From Ophiobolus disseminans (lineage: Eukaryota > Ascomycota > Dothideomycetes > Pleosporales > Phaeosphaeriaceae), in contig MU006238.1 of the NCBI GenBank assembly GCA_010093685.1, positions 66,129 through 130,128 on the forward strand: a DNA stretch of 64,000 nucleotides, given 5' to 3'. Below the pieces are notes generated by a model that made no database searches, was not told where the DNA came from, and was given only the letters and a program-made list of their open reading frames with translations. Positions 11,707 to 22,638 of the stretch are shown here, piece by piece; the first letter of the stretch is position 1, and the number at the start of each line of letters is the position of its first letter. Position numbers and translations under genes: made by a program.

Positions 11707-13500
11707 ATGACGGGAAATTTCACCAGGCCTCAGCCCTCACCTGATTTTGCGCACTACGAGAACATCACCCTTCTCGGACCGCCCACGATGCGAGGTGCTC
11801 TTGTCTTTGCCGGGTCCTCGCACCCGCAGCTCGTCGCGGGCATATGCGACAGGCTGGGCATGAAGCAGGGCCAGGCGACGTTGGGCAAGTTCAAGAACGG
11901 CGAGACGTCAGTCACAATACGTACGTTGTGTGCCTGCACTCGTCCTGCGCTCTCTGACATAGCATAGACACATCAATTCGGAATCAGGATGTCTTCATTG
12001 TCCAGAGTGGAAGCGAGAGGATCAACGACTCCATCATGGAGCTGCTGATTATGATATCGGCCTGCAAAGGCGGCTCGGCCAAGTCCATAACAGCTGTCAT
12101 GCCGTACTTCCCATACTCGCGCCAGTCCAAGAAGAAGCAGCATCGCGGGGCCATCACTGCCCGCATGGTCGCAAACCTCCTTCACATCGCCGGCGTCAAC
12201 CATGTCATCACCCTCGATCTCCATGCCTCCCAGATGCAGGGCTTCTTCAAGTGCCCCGTCGACAATCTCGTCGCCGAGCCGCTTCTTGCGCGCTGGATTC
12301 GCGTCAACGTGCCCAATTGGAGGGAAGCCGTGGTGGTTAGCAAGAACCCTGGCGGAACAAAGCGCGTGACGTCGCTGGCCGACGCCCTGAAGCTCAGCTT
12401 CGGTATTGTCACAACGGACAGACGCAGAATGGGCACTGCCGTGCACTGGAACGAAAGCGCCATGTTTGAGCAACTGAGGCTCGACGGAGGATACGAGCCG
12501 ACCGTGCTGACGGAGCCTGCAATAGCCCTCGACGCCGAAGTCACCCCTATCAGCAGAATCACACACGAACAGAAGCCGGATGCGAGCAAGTCCAAACCGA
12601 GAGTACTCCCGCCATCGAATCCGCTGCAGCGACGGTCAAATGGCGCTTCCGAGCTTCTAGCAAGCCCCTTGTCCAAGTCTATGCGAGCTAGCTCCATAGT
12701 CGAACCCGAAGTCCCGCTCGAGCCCATCCGAACAAACGTCAGCAACCTTCAGGAAGAGGGCGAAGACCAGAGCGCGGACGAGAGCGCTGAAGAGTACACT
12801 GACGAGGTTCGTTAGCCAGATGAAGCTTACAGTTCAACCTTGCTGACCCTGATAGCGCGCACGGAATGTCATCCATGGACGCCTTGTCCAAGGTCACATC
12901 GTTGACGAAACACACCCCTCTCCCGCTATGTCCGCGACCTCGCATTCCACCTGGCGCAACCGCCCGCCCTCTGATGAAGGCGACGACGATATTCCCTCAC
13001 ACATGATGTCTTCCTTCATATCTACTGCGTCGTCGACACGACGCATGGACAGCGAGCATTCGCACGCACTGGGTGGAACATACGATGCAGCTGCCTCATC
13101 CGAAGACGAGGAGGAAGACCTCAAAAATCCTGAACTCGAGACCACGGTCACACTCGTTGGCAATGTCAAGAATCGACCCGTCTTCATCGTCGACGACATG
13201 ATGGACAAGTCCGCATCGTGGATCGCTGCTGCCGAGACCGTGGTCAAGCGCGGTGGGGCAACGAAGGTATACTGCTTCGCAACCCACGGCATCTTTGGCG
13301 GTGACTGCCTCGAGGAAATGAACAAGTGCGATGTCATCGACAAAATCATTATCACGAATGCCTTCCCGATCCCGGAGTACAAGTCAGATCAGGCAAGAGA
13401 CAAGCTAGTCGTTATCAACGTTGATAACCTCCTGGCTGAGGCGATCAGGCGGAATCATCATGGCGAGAGCATGTCTCAGCTGTTTATGCATTATGATTAA
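11707..13500 (+). CDS. PRS5: Ribose-phosphate pyrophosphokinase paralogue with two insertions (Prs1/Prs5-like)
   Basis: Exons 11707-11920, 11968-12806 and 12856-13500 encode about 565 residues; an internal ATG at 11788 would give 538. The family makes PRPP from ribose 5-phosphate and ATP for purine, pyrimidine, His and Trp synthesis. Diagnostic parts are G-S-S-H-P-Q-L near the start, R-N-Q-D-V-F-I-V-Q-S-G, H-A-S-Q-M-Q-G-F-F, a N-P-G-G-T-K-R segment, and N-V-I-H-G-R-L-V-Q-G. Two long low-complexity insertions interrupt the fold: one of about 130 residues after T-T-D-R-R-R, and an acidic Ser-rich one of about 70 residues after G-H-I-V-D-E. The PRPP loop near 13188-13220 reads D-D-M-M-D-K-S-A-S-W rather than the usual D-T-G-G/A-T type. 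Insertions of this kind mark the yeast Prs1 and Prs5 subunits; two of them points to Prs5. The symbol is a best match, not proven. Confidence 0.85.
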
Positions 13501-13917
13501 GGATGGGAAGGTGGCTTTTGATTGCCATCAGTAAGGCGTTTGGGTATAGATATGCCTCTATCATTGGCGTTGATTGCTGGCTGGAGTGAGCATTGGCGCA
13601 ACGGGAAAAGCTTGTGTGGTATGACTTTATGACGACACAGGATACCTAGTATGGTTATGGAGTGAGTGAAGATGAGCTCGAATTCGACCTGTTCATATAT
13701 TCCTAGTCTTGGTATATTTCCTCCATTCCAGATTTTCTGACATGTCCCGTTAGACGGTATGGCCCACCGATGATGCGAGACTAAGAGTGTAAAGGAGATA
13801 AGCCCTTGCTACGAAGCGTCTCCTGGTACAAACCTGGTAAATCGATATGTGGGTTGCACCATGACTGCTACCTTTCGAACGTTTGCTTTGATGTATGATT
13901 CTTAAATCCTTCGCGTC
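13501..13917. other. Intergenic, convergent 3' ends
   Basis: No gene is seen. The stretch lies between the stop of the pyrophosphokinase gene and the stop of the HET gene and should contain both 3' untranslated regions. Confidence 0.5.
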
Positions 13918-15854
13918 TCAACGAATGTACAACGGGCCGATACGTGGAGACCCTTGCAGGGCTTCTCCTTGCATCATGCCATGGATGTATGCCTCTCCGA
14001 TGATTTGGCAATGGTCGTTTCCGACAGGCCGTACAATGAACGGCATGTCGGCGCCCAAGAGGATCACGATATAGTCACCGGACCTGATCGTAGAACTACC
14101 TAGGCCGACACGTCCACTAGCCGAGGTGAAGATACACCGCTCTACTGTGCGCACCCACGCGGAGTAGAAGTAGTCAATGATAGCGTCGTTGCTGGATGCT
14201 AGAGACACTTCGTCGCGCGAGAGTAGAGCTTTGAATCCTTCTTCATCTTCTGGTTCTGCTTCTCTGGACGCTTCCTGGCCACGCCTTGAGATGCGGTTCG
14301 CGATGAGTACCCGCCAGATACCGTTGTACATAGCTTCTCGTCGGAAGTCAAGGCATGGTATCTTTCGCAGCCACTTGCGAAGTAGTTTCGCCTTACTGGA
14401 GTCGAACGAGGCACGCGGCGACGGTCGTTCATCCGATGCGACTGCTACGGTGTCTACAGCTATACTCTGCACCTCGAGTACTGAGTGCGGACTGACGTAA
14501 GTCTTGAAGCTCCGGACGCTCAAGTCGGAACTGCTGTGGCCAGATGCTCGGTAGAAAATGCTCGACGCACTTCCGCGAAGGGGATCTGGTACCGTCCCGG
14601 AGAGATCCAGAGCCCATGACGATAGCCCGTCAAGACGCAGTTTGCTCTTCTGGCTATTGCTGCAATATGATAGAACGACTAGGCCATGCTTCAAGAGCAA
14701 TGTCTCGGTGATGTTCATGTATACTTGTACGCAATTTAGTGAGTAATTTGGACGGACATTAAGCTGTACCCTGTCTTCCGAGAATCCAAGGAGGGCGTAC
14801 ACACGGTCCCTTGGGTCAGTCGTTTCTCGAACAGCCATCGTTATCATCATCTCCAGTAATTGGAACATCGTCGGTGGCCGTCCGCTCTGGACTTGTCTCC
14901 GGCATTTGGAGAGGATGAAGGTTTTGTAGTTGATAACGTATGCTGCGTAAAAAGACGGATCTGCTGGAAAGCACAGCATGAACAGCTCACATAGATCGAG
15001 GAAATACTCGAAGCTGTTCCAGGATATCGCCCAGTGTCCACACCGTATGTAAGCTTGTCGCGACAGTACCAGCTCCTGAATCACCCACAGTCGACGCCAC
15101 CACTCGCGCTCAATGAGTTTTCCAACGGCCTTGACGACCGCGTCGAAGTCGAAGCGATGAAGCAAGTTGTCTAAAGATGACTTCACCTGGGCGATCGCCG
15201 CCTCTTGTGCAGCATCCCTGTCCTGGGAGATCTCTGCCGTGGCAATCGCCGCTCGCAGCCCGTTCTGCGAAAAGACTTGACATTCGTGAATCGACGCAAT
15301 GGACTCCAGCGCCAGCACAGCTCCAGAATCTTCCTTACCAAGCCACGCAATAACCTCGCTAGCCCGGCGATAGATGTCGCCCATCATCTGCACTTGTGTG
15401 CTTTTTTCCGCGATGTCTCGTTGGTTGATGCAAATCTACGCTGATGGTCAGTTCTAAGCATCTCTAGAAACACTCTACACCAGACACGTACAGCATCTAT
15501 CCAGAACAGTTTTTGACTCGTACTTTCATCTGCCTGGAGCTCCACGAGTGCATCTAACAAATTCTGCGAGACGAGCATCAAGCACCCGTCTAATTCAATT
15601 TCTCGGCTTGGCTTCGATGTTCCCCATGCGTACGACAGCGCCGTGAAGGACGGACTTTGCATCAGCGGAGCCTGGATGATGTGGCATTGAATGCCGGGAG
15701 CGTGCGCCTTATTTTTCGAATTACGAATAGAGGCTGCTGACGTTTTTATTGAGAGTAGTCGGATCTCCTCGAGGTCAGACCTCAGTTGGACATATTCATA
15801 GGCAGGCTTCTTCGGCCGAGACGAGAGGAGAGTACGGGAGAGCGAGAACGACAT
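13918..15854 (-). CDS. Heterokaryon incompatibility (HET) domain protein
   Basis: Two exons (15854-15492 and 15435-13918) give about 626 residues. The HET domain is clear: F-T-A-L-S-Y-A-W-G (residues about 70-78), L-F-W-I-D-A-I-C-I-N-Q across the splice junction (about 117-126), then Q-M-M-G-D-I-Y and A-W-L-G. A later D-P-R-D-R-V-Y-A-L-L-G-F block is also typical. HET-domain proteins trigger cell death on fusion between genetically different hyphae, or act in other innate responses. The region after the HET domain has no recognised repeat or STAND domain, so its partner is unknown. An in-frame ATG at 15980 would add 42 residues, but these look unlike the family. The gene is head-to-head with the next one, 927 nt apart. 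Confidence 0.9.
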
Positions 15855-16781
15855 GTTCACAGTCGCTGGGAGTGGAGCTTCATGGCACGGCACTTGCGAC
15901 AAGAGAACCGTGAGCGGAACATAGAGGTCTCTAGTAGGCAGCAGACAAGGCTGAGTTCGTATACAGAAGATGTCTGACATGCGGTTCGACAGAACTGGAG
16001 GGCGCTAATGCAGTCCAGATTTGGATTAGGCCAAATCTCACCCACATACCGGTAAGCTGCAGTTCGATCTTCCATCACTCTCTGCTTTTAATTTGACGTG
16101 TTAAGATTTCAATTCCACGAACCGGTTGTAGAATCATTGTTAGTTTGCAGATGAACGCGCTTGCTATGTTTGGATAACGAAGGCGCTTAAGATGAACATT
16201 TCGTCGCTGCGAACCAGACTTCTCTATTGCACGCTGTGGTAATTTAATAAGAATATCGGCATTAGCCAGCTTTGTTTGCAGCCTCTCATGGTGTACATGC
16301 TAACGATATCTTCCTTCCTCATTGTGTCTCATTCTCATTCCTCACCTGAATCCGCGACTGCTCTCATTCTCAATGCAAAAGAATGCGATACAAAGGCGAC
16401 TTCCTGCACGCCTCCTTTTACCATGCGACTTCCAAGTTTATGTCGGGTTGAGGTGAGCAGCCACGATAAGACATGGGGATGCCCAGGTGAAAACCACCCT
16501 AGTTAACATACTACCAAGCTTCTTGCATCCCCTTCGCGCGAACAATCAAACTTTACTATTTGGTTGCACGTCCATCGCTAAATGCCAGCAAAACGTATTA
16601 TCAATTGCGGTAAGTTATACACCCAAAGTCGCAAGAGGAACGTCAGCTAATTGCGCAGGTATTCTCTCGCTGTACGCTCTACTCATATCCGCACATATCA
16701 CTCCACGCCGTTCCAATCAGCACTTCCGTCTCAGCAAACCCTCACTCTTCTCTACGTGGTAATCCGCGGCTCAACAGCAGG
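15855..16781. other. Divergent promoter region
   Basis: This stretch separates the starts of the HET gene (minus) and the disordered-protein gene (plus). No gene is supported inside. It should hold both promoters and 5' leaders; a leader intron upstream of 16782 is possible because several GT...AG pairs occur. Confidence 0.4.
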
Positions 16782-19700
16782 ATGGGTTCTCAAGACGATC
16801 ACACCCACACCTCTGGCAATGCAGCCTCAGACGACCATAGCTCCGACACTGGTAATGGACGAGACAAAAGTCCTGGTGACGATACACCCACTCACAATAT
16901 CCACCTTGATGCCAGTTCCGATGAGGAATCATCCCAAGGTAAGAGCCCGTGTAGAGACTTTGTGCTGGATTGATGTACTAACAAACAACTCTTGATAGTA
17001 GTTTCCGATTTCGATTTCGATTCAGATGATGGATCCATCGAGGACGCCGCGTTCTTTGGCGATAAGAATTCCAAGAATGCCCCCGATAACGATTCTGATC
17101 ACGCTTCTAATGGCGATTCCTGCCACGACGATCTCTACGCCCAAGATCTTCCAAATACACCCGCCGCCCGCGTCGTCCTGCTCGACTCACATCAAGCGCG
17201 AGATGACTGTCCGAATTGGCAGGAACTTTATAACGCCTTTGAAGCGAACGATACTGTTGCCGATGAAGACACTGTGGACAATTACAAGCCACCATCCCCA
17301 GATTCTCCGCCATGTAACCCCGCGTTCTTGCCAGACTACGGGGCTGTTGAGGCGTCTGCGCAGAATAATACTGGATCTTATGCCAAGTCCGCAACAGGTA
17401 GCAGTCCGACATCTCGGAATCACCCAGCCACTGAAGGTCGCCGGTCGGAGACAGATAACAATAGCGATCTCGATACTCCGCTCGTCCCACGTGATCGAGA
17501 AGGTCTAAAGCAGGGGCCAGTAGATCTAGCTCGGACCAACAAAAAGGCGTCAACTTCGCCTGATCAGAGTGACAGTGGGGTAGATGTAGGGTCGAACGCT
17601 TCTGAAACTGACCCTACTACACAAAATCCAAGTCTTCAACGCTATAAACCCGAACATCTCAGGTCATCAACCAACCCGCCACCTACCGATCTCATCGACC
17701 TTCTGAACAAAGCGGACAGAGAACTGATGTCGGACATTGATAACCTCCGTTTCACGAGAGAAGCAGTTCTGCGGAAGGCCTCGGTGATCACGAAGTACTT
17801 CTCGAAAGATATTCTCGTCAAGCTATGCCCATGGCGGGGTCTCCTGGACGGATACATGTCAATTCAGGCTCTTGAGCGGCATGCCATGCCTGAGCGTCAA
17901 CCCATCACTGTCATGATGGCTGTACCTGACCCCCCACGAGGGCCTACCTAGGAGAACGAGCCCAAGGAAGAGGCTGGTGATGACTTGCTAGCACCAGCAA
18001 CGACACCCGTCAACAGAAACTTGACGAATACCCCCAATATCGACAATTCGATCGATACCAGTGATACTACAAGCGCTTCGTCAAGTGAGAATCCGTCACT
18101 CGCTTCCACTCAGCCACCATCACCACAGCCAGGACCACCACAAATGGGGACATTGCAGCCCGGACTCGGGCGGCGTTTACCTTCGCTACGAAGAATAATT
18201 CTTACTTCTCGTCCAGCAGAAGCAGATCCATCGCAACCGACTCCGTCAGAAGCAGCTCCACAGCAGCCAGCCTCATTACAACCAGGGCCCATGCGAAGAA
18301 CATTAACGCCAAAGATTATCACATCTCCTCCATCAGAAGCAGGTTCCTCGTCACCAAGTCTGTCAGAAGCAGGTTCAGCGTCACCAAGCCTGTCAGAAGC
18401 GGTTCCATCACGACCAGCTTCATCACAATTGGAATCTGCGCCGGCAAGCTCTTTACTCCTAGCTTCGGTCGTCATGAATCACGGAAACAGCGTCAATCGT
18501 CACCTTAACGTTCCCAGCCCCATTGCGCCTAGGCCCTCACCTGCGCTATCAAATGATGCGGGAGACGGAGAAGCTGGAAACTTGAACTCGGTCACCAGCG
18601 CCTTGGAGCTTGCAGCACAAAGAGCGAACAGTGACGGAATCATACTGCAGTCACGGTTTGCCAGTCCGGTGACATCAGGGCCTGACAGCCCCGCAGCACC
18701 TTCATTGAGTGAATCAAGTCCCGACCCTTCGCTTCAGAGAGCCCCGCCTCCATCGCAATTTTCGAGTTCTGATGAGCTGTCACAGCCTATGGTGCTGTCA
18801 TCATCGGAAGAGGATAGACTAATAAAGGCAGCGCTTAGGGCGTCACTTGGAAGACCCGAGCCTACCGGTACGTCTAGTACCGAAAGTTCCGACACTTCTT
18901 CGAGCGGTGAAGTCCGTTTATCTTCAGCAGGTCTTGGAACATCAGCCCTTCAGCCAGGTGATGCGGATCGTGTACCTGTGACAACAACTGCAAAGCCAGA
19001 GTCAGGATCAAAAGATACGAGTTCCGGGACTTCTTCGAATGTAGCTCAGGCAACGGGTTCGATGAATGTTGCTGCAAGTCCGTCCACATTCTTGCGTCGT
19101 AAGAACTCCTTTGCACGCATACGATGTCGTAACGTAATACTTAACATTTTCAATAGGTGATGGCTCAACGGCCCCAACCACTCAAGCAAACATGCTTGCG
19201 GCTGAGGAAGCCGAAGAGGCTGATAGGGAAACAGCGCGCGCGACGGCTACTGAAACAATTGGGACATTGGGTAGTACTAGTCCAGCATCAGGTACGGGAA
19301 CATATTTTAGATCGATCTTTGAGTCAACACATTCACTGAGCTCATAACCACTCCGCAGATCCACTAATTGCACAAGCTGCGGCAGTAATAGCTCAGGCAC
19401 GGCATGCGCCCGATATACGTAATCACGCCCTTGTTTCACCCAGTGCAGAAGACCAGCGTACAATTGCAGTACGATTAGCATACGAAGCACTGCGTCCTAG
19501 AGATCAGGCGCATCCCAATAGAGCACAAGCAGGGAGCGATGGAGCCCAGAATGAGCGTACTCCCGACCAGGCAGAGCGTGACCCTGTCGAGGAAGAACGT
19601 GCTCCAGATGCTGACTCGGACACGCCTTCACGGCGTATTCTATCTGTGGCTGAGGCAAGTCGCAGACTCGCAGCGCAACTCGGCCTCAACACGGATCCCG

Positions 19701-20344
19701 ACCCACGTCGAGAAAGCACCCAACAAGCTCCCTCCGGTGTTGCAACCCAAACGGTACTGCTAGCCCAACCCCAGCCGCTGCGACCTGGACAAGCATCAGT
19801 CGTATTACGAGGGGAACAAAGGACACCAGCTTCGCAACAACAAGTGCGGATCGAACGAACACCAGAGTATCTGCAAGATCGAGACACACCAATACTGCTG
19901 CGAGGAGCTGACTCACCAACTCATGGTGGTCGAGCTTCGCCGGAACAACTGCGAGAAGCTGCCAGACTGGGTGCTGGTCTCCGAGCACCCAGCACTGACG
20001 TTCCGATTTCAATATCCCCAAGCCTTGCTGCAGATCAAGCAGCCACGACCACCGAGGCAGAAGAACCGATTATTATAACAGGAGAAGAAGGCACCCCGGA
20101 TCCGCCCATCGACGTGGAAGCCCTGCCCGATGTGGAAGCAGAAGACGTGCCGCAAATCGTGGCCGGAGAAGAAGCCAGAGCTGCAGAACTGCGCGCGATA
20201 TTCCTGACTGGAGGTCGAGAACGCCGCGTGTCGGAATCTCTAGGGCACAATGGCGACTTCAGGCAGAGGTGGGATTCTGCTTGGGGAAAAGGAGGACCCG
20301 ATGATCATCGGGGTCCGGCGGCTGGTGGGCCGGCTAGACACTGA
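16782..20344 (+). CDS. Large intrinsically disordered protein, interrupted by one in-frame TAG
   Basis: The exon chain 16782-16938, 16999-19098, 19157-19291 and 19359-20344 keeps phase throughout and would encode about 1120 residues. The single interruption is TAG at 17949-17951, with the same frame open for over 900 nt before and 1100 nt after it. The protein is rich in Ser, Pro, Thr, Asp, Glu and Gln, starting with an acidic Asp/Ser segment. A more ordered helical part lies just before the stop (D-L-I-D-L-L-N-K-A-D-R-E-L). Near nt 18800-18850 the segment E-E-D-R-L-I-K-A-A-L-R-A-S-L resembles a ubiquitin-interacting motif; this is weak inference. No catalytic domain is seen. Explanations for the TAG: a 30-nt or 42-nt intron (below usual size), a nonsense mutation, two adjacent genes, or readthrough. 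Confidence 0.6.
17949..17951 (+). other. In-frame stop inside a continuous coding chain
   Basis: TAG lies between C-C-T-A-C-C and G-A-G-A-A-C. Candidate introns ending at this AG start at 17922 (GTACCT, 30 nt) or 17910 (GTCATG, 42 nt); both keep the frame. A CTGAC branch-like element is present. Neither has typical length. Confidence 0.7.
18333..18410 (+). repeat. 30-nt tandem repeat inside the disordered-protein gene
   Basis: Two full units (18333-18362 and 18363-18392) and a partial third encode repeats of the type S-E-A-G-S-x-S-P-S-L. Copies differ at a few positions, so the array is old enough to have diverged or is under weak constraint. Confidence 0.8.
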
Positions 20345-20605
20345 GGTGTTGTATTGAGGATGGGTAAAGATGATGAGATGGACCTACCTGGTCATATTGT
20401 TGTACGAGACGGAGTATGGATTCGTAACATATCGCTATGCGCCGTATGAGTTGCGTTTCAGTACGCCAATGTATTCAAATTACATCACTCGCGATGCTAC
20501 TAGTCTTTCTTCAATGCATCGCATAACAAACTAGCTTCAATCCCCAACTCCATCTCCATCTACAGCACCACATACCCTTCTTCCTTCCGTCCTTCTTCCC
20601 CAATC

Positions 20606-20788
20606 TCACTCCCTTCCCCTATCCCTCCTCCGCTCCTCAAACCACCTCAAATCCCTCAACTGAAACTCCACCCACTGCACCCCGTCCGGCATAAGCCATA
20701 TCCCCCACTCCGAAAAAAATACCATTCCCTGGTCTATACGGCCATTATTCACCGCACAGTCTTCACAGGGCTGTAGCGCGCAGAGCAT
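20606..20788 (-). CDS. Possible 60-residue protein, hypothetical
   Basis: The ATG at 20788 opens 60 codons to 20606. The N-terminal half has C-E-D-C and a hydrophobic/aromatic stretch (F-F-S-E-W-G-I-W-L-M-P-D-G-V-Q-W-V-E-F), followed by a basic Arg-rich tail. The alternating aromatic pattern looks structured rather than random, but there is no second line of support. No function is proposed. It is convergent with the disordered-protein gene. Confidence 0.35.
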   Translation of the reverse strand: MLCALQPCEDCAVNNGRIDQGMVFFSEWGIWLMPDGVQWVEFQLRDLRWFEERRRDRGRE

Positions 20789-21582
20789 GATACTTGGATG
20801 GCTGATCGCGGGCGCTGGATTCGGCTTAGTGAGCGAGCGGGGTGCGCGTGACGGGGGTGGTTGTGTTGGCTCACGTCGTAGAGACGGGGGTGGCGGGCGT
20901 GGCCTGAGTAGAGGCCTGAGATGTCGCCGCGGGGGCGGTGGGGAGAGAGGGTGCTGAGAAGTGGGAGGGGTATGGGGGGTGGTTGGGTGGATGCTGGGTT
21001 GCGGTTTAGAGTATCCGCGGGAATGGTTCGAGGCGATTGATCTGGGGATTGCTGTTGGATTAGTTGGCAGAGACCATGTTGGTGTATGTTTTTAGTTTCT
21101 TGTTGACGTGTATCGGAAGCAACGATTCCATAGCTTATTGGAGCCTCCTTTGCCGAAACTCTTGAACTTTGTGCTGTCGGAATGTTCGGAGTCTATGGTT
21201 TGATGGACTTTGTTGTCGGTCATGGTCAATGAATTCTGTGTTTTAGTGAGGGTTTGGGGATTGAAGCGGTCTGTGTAGCACAAGTGTCTCGCAAGGTACA
21301 ATGGAAGGTGAGATGATGTTGTACTTATACATCCTAGACAGCAGTTGTTCGCAAGACAGCTTAGTGCAGGTTTCGTCAATCAACGATACAAGACTTAGAG
21401 GGAAACAGCGAAGCGTGAACGAAACCTTTAGATAGCCAGTATAATTAAGGAGTCTCAGCCATCTTGTTGGTAAAAAACTGTCTTGTGACCACCCCAGTTT
21501 GCCCACGAACACGGACACCGGCCACACCTACACGAACAGTCCACCGTCAAGCCCACGCTTCCCACCTCCACCACCCCGCTTC
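20789..21582. other. Intergenic, no firm gene
   Basis: Short frames only. A G/T-rich stretch around 20830-21000 looks like low-complexity promoter sequence on one strand. Nothing else is recognised. Confidence 0.4.
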
Positions 21583-21894
21583 TCAACCCTGTAGCTTCTC
21601 CTGAACCTCCCCGCCCATAGCTCGGATCGTACCCTCCATCTGCCGCGTCAACCTAAACAGCATCTGCTGCTCACTGCGTGAAAGCGGCAGGTACTCGAGC
21701 CTAGTGCGCAAGTCATCCAGAGCCTTCAGGCTTTTGTACCAGCTTTTGAGCCTGTATCCAGATATCCGAAATTGCTTGTCGTCGCGAACGTTGGAGATGG
21801 GATCCTTGGGACGGACGCGTGGGTGCACCTGATGACGGACGATGTGGTGGGGGCTGGGACGGGCATGGGTAAAGGGTGGCGCGAAATGAGGCAT
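21583..21894 (-). CDS. Small helical protein with I-S-x3-L-x2-W motif (family A, member 1)
   Basis: The ATG at 21894 gives 103 residues ending at 21583. The first 35 residues are His/Pro-rich and probably disordered. The rest is predicted helical and begins with R-I-S-G-Y-R-L-K-S-W, then a heptad-like Leu pattern to the C-terminus. The same spaced motif (I-S/A-x3-L-x2-W-x3-L) occurs in the neighbours at 22309-22638 and 42506-42727. The frame is open further upstream but only through a TTG. No known domain is recognised, so this is an unknown small protein, possibly coiled-coil mediated. Confidence 0.5.
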   Translation of the reverse strand: MPHFAPPFTHARPSPHHIVRHQVHPRVRPKDPISNVRDDKQFRISGYRLKSWYKSLKALDDLRTRLEYLPLSRSEQQMLFRLTRQMEGTIRAMGGEVQEKLQG

Positions 21895-22308
21895 GGTTTG
21901 GTTGATGAAGGGTTGAGCTTGGATATCGATTTCGTGCAATGGAATGTAGGCTTGTCAACTTGCTGATGAGTAGCTGTAGGGAAATTATCCAGCCCTGAGC
22001 TGGGAGCGTACTATATATCGGAAGAGTCAGCAAACCGATTGCTGCGCAAATTGTCAAACTGAAAACCTTAGTCGCGGCGAGAATGTTCCACTGTTCTTTT
22101 TTCCATGTGATTCAAAACGATCCAAGAAACAATTCCAAACCTAGAAAACTTGAGAAGACACGGAAGGAAGAGCACATGAGTAAACCATAGCACAATCTTG
22201 AAGTGAAACACCTCGATTTCATCATCGCCTCGGTCTGACACGCGGCCAAACTCCCCCAAGCGTCATATTAAGATCTCGCCCCACTACCTCCAGGTTCGAC
22301 CGAATGTC
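21895..22308. other. Intergenic between two same-strand small genes
   Basis: About 410 nt between the stop of the 22309 gene and the start of the 21583 gene. Nothing is recognised; it should carry the 3' end of one and the promoter of the other. Confidence 0.4.
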
Positions 22309-22638
22309 TCATGCTTTCTGTCTAAGTGTGCCGTCCCTGCTATCTGGCAGAGACCTGACAATCGATGCGATCAGATCTTCTATCTTCACCAGCTTCTTGT
22401 CCCAATTTGTGAGCGTGTCCCTGGCGATTGGCACGGTCCTGGTGTTGTGTTGAGTGATGGCGCCAGTTGAGGTAGGATTGTGACTTTGATTATGCTGTTC
22501 CTGCCCAGGAGGAGTACGCCGTCTTGGCGGGCTGGCATTGTAGAACTCCCTGTAGTACCGTTCAGGTGGTGAAGCGAATCTCAGACGGTGTCTGGAGTCA
22601 CGATCATAATACGGTGGGTAGCTGAATGGCCACGCCAT
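22309..22638 (-). CDS. Small helical protein with I-A-x3-L-x2-W motif (family A, member 2)
   Basis: The ATG at 22638 gives 109 residues ending at 22309. The N-terminal half is rich in Tyr, Arg, Pro and Ser and looks disordered. The C-terminal part contains P-I-A-R-D-T-L-T-N-W-D-K-K-L followed by I-E-D-L-I, matching the spacing seen in the 21583 and 42506 proteins. The tandem, same-strand position next to the 21583 gene suggests an old duplication. No known domain is recognised and no function is proposed. Confidence 0.5.
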   Translation of the reverse strand: MAWPFSYPPYYDRDSRHRLRFASPPERYYREFYNASPPRRRTPPGQEQHNQSHNPTSTGAITQHNTRTVPIARDTLTNWDKKLVKIEDLIASIVRSLPDSRDGTLRQKA

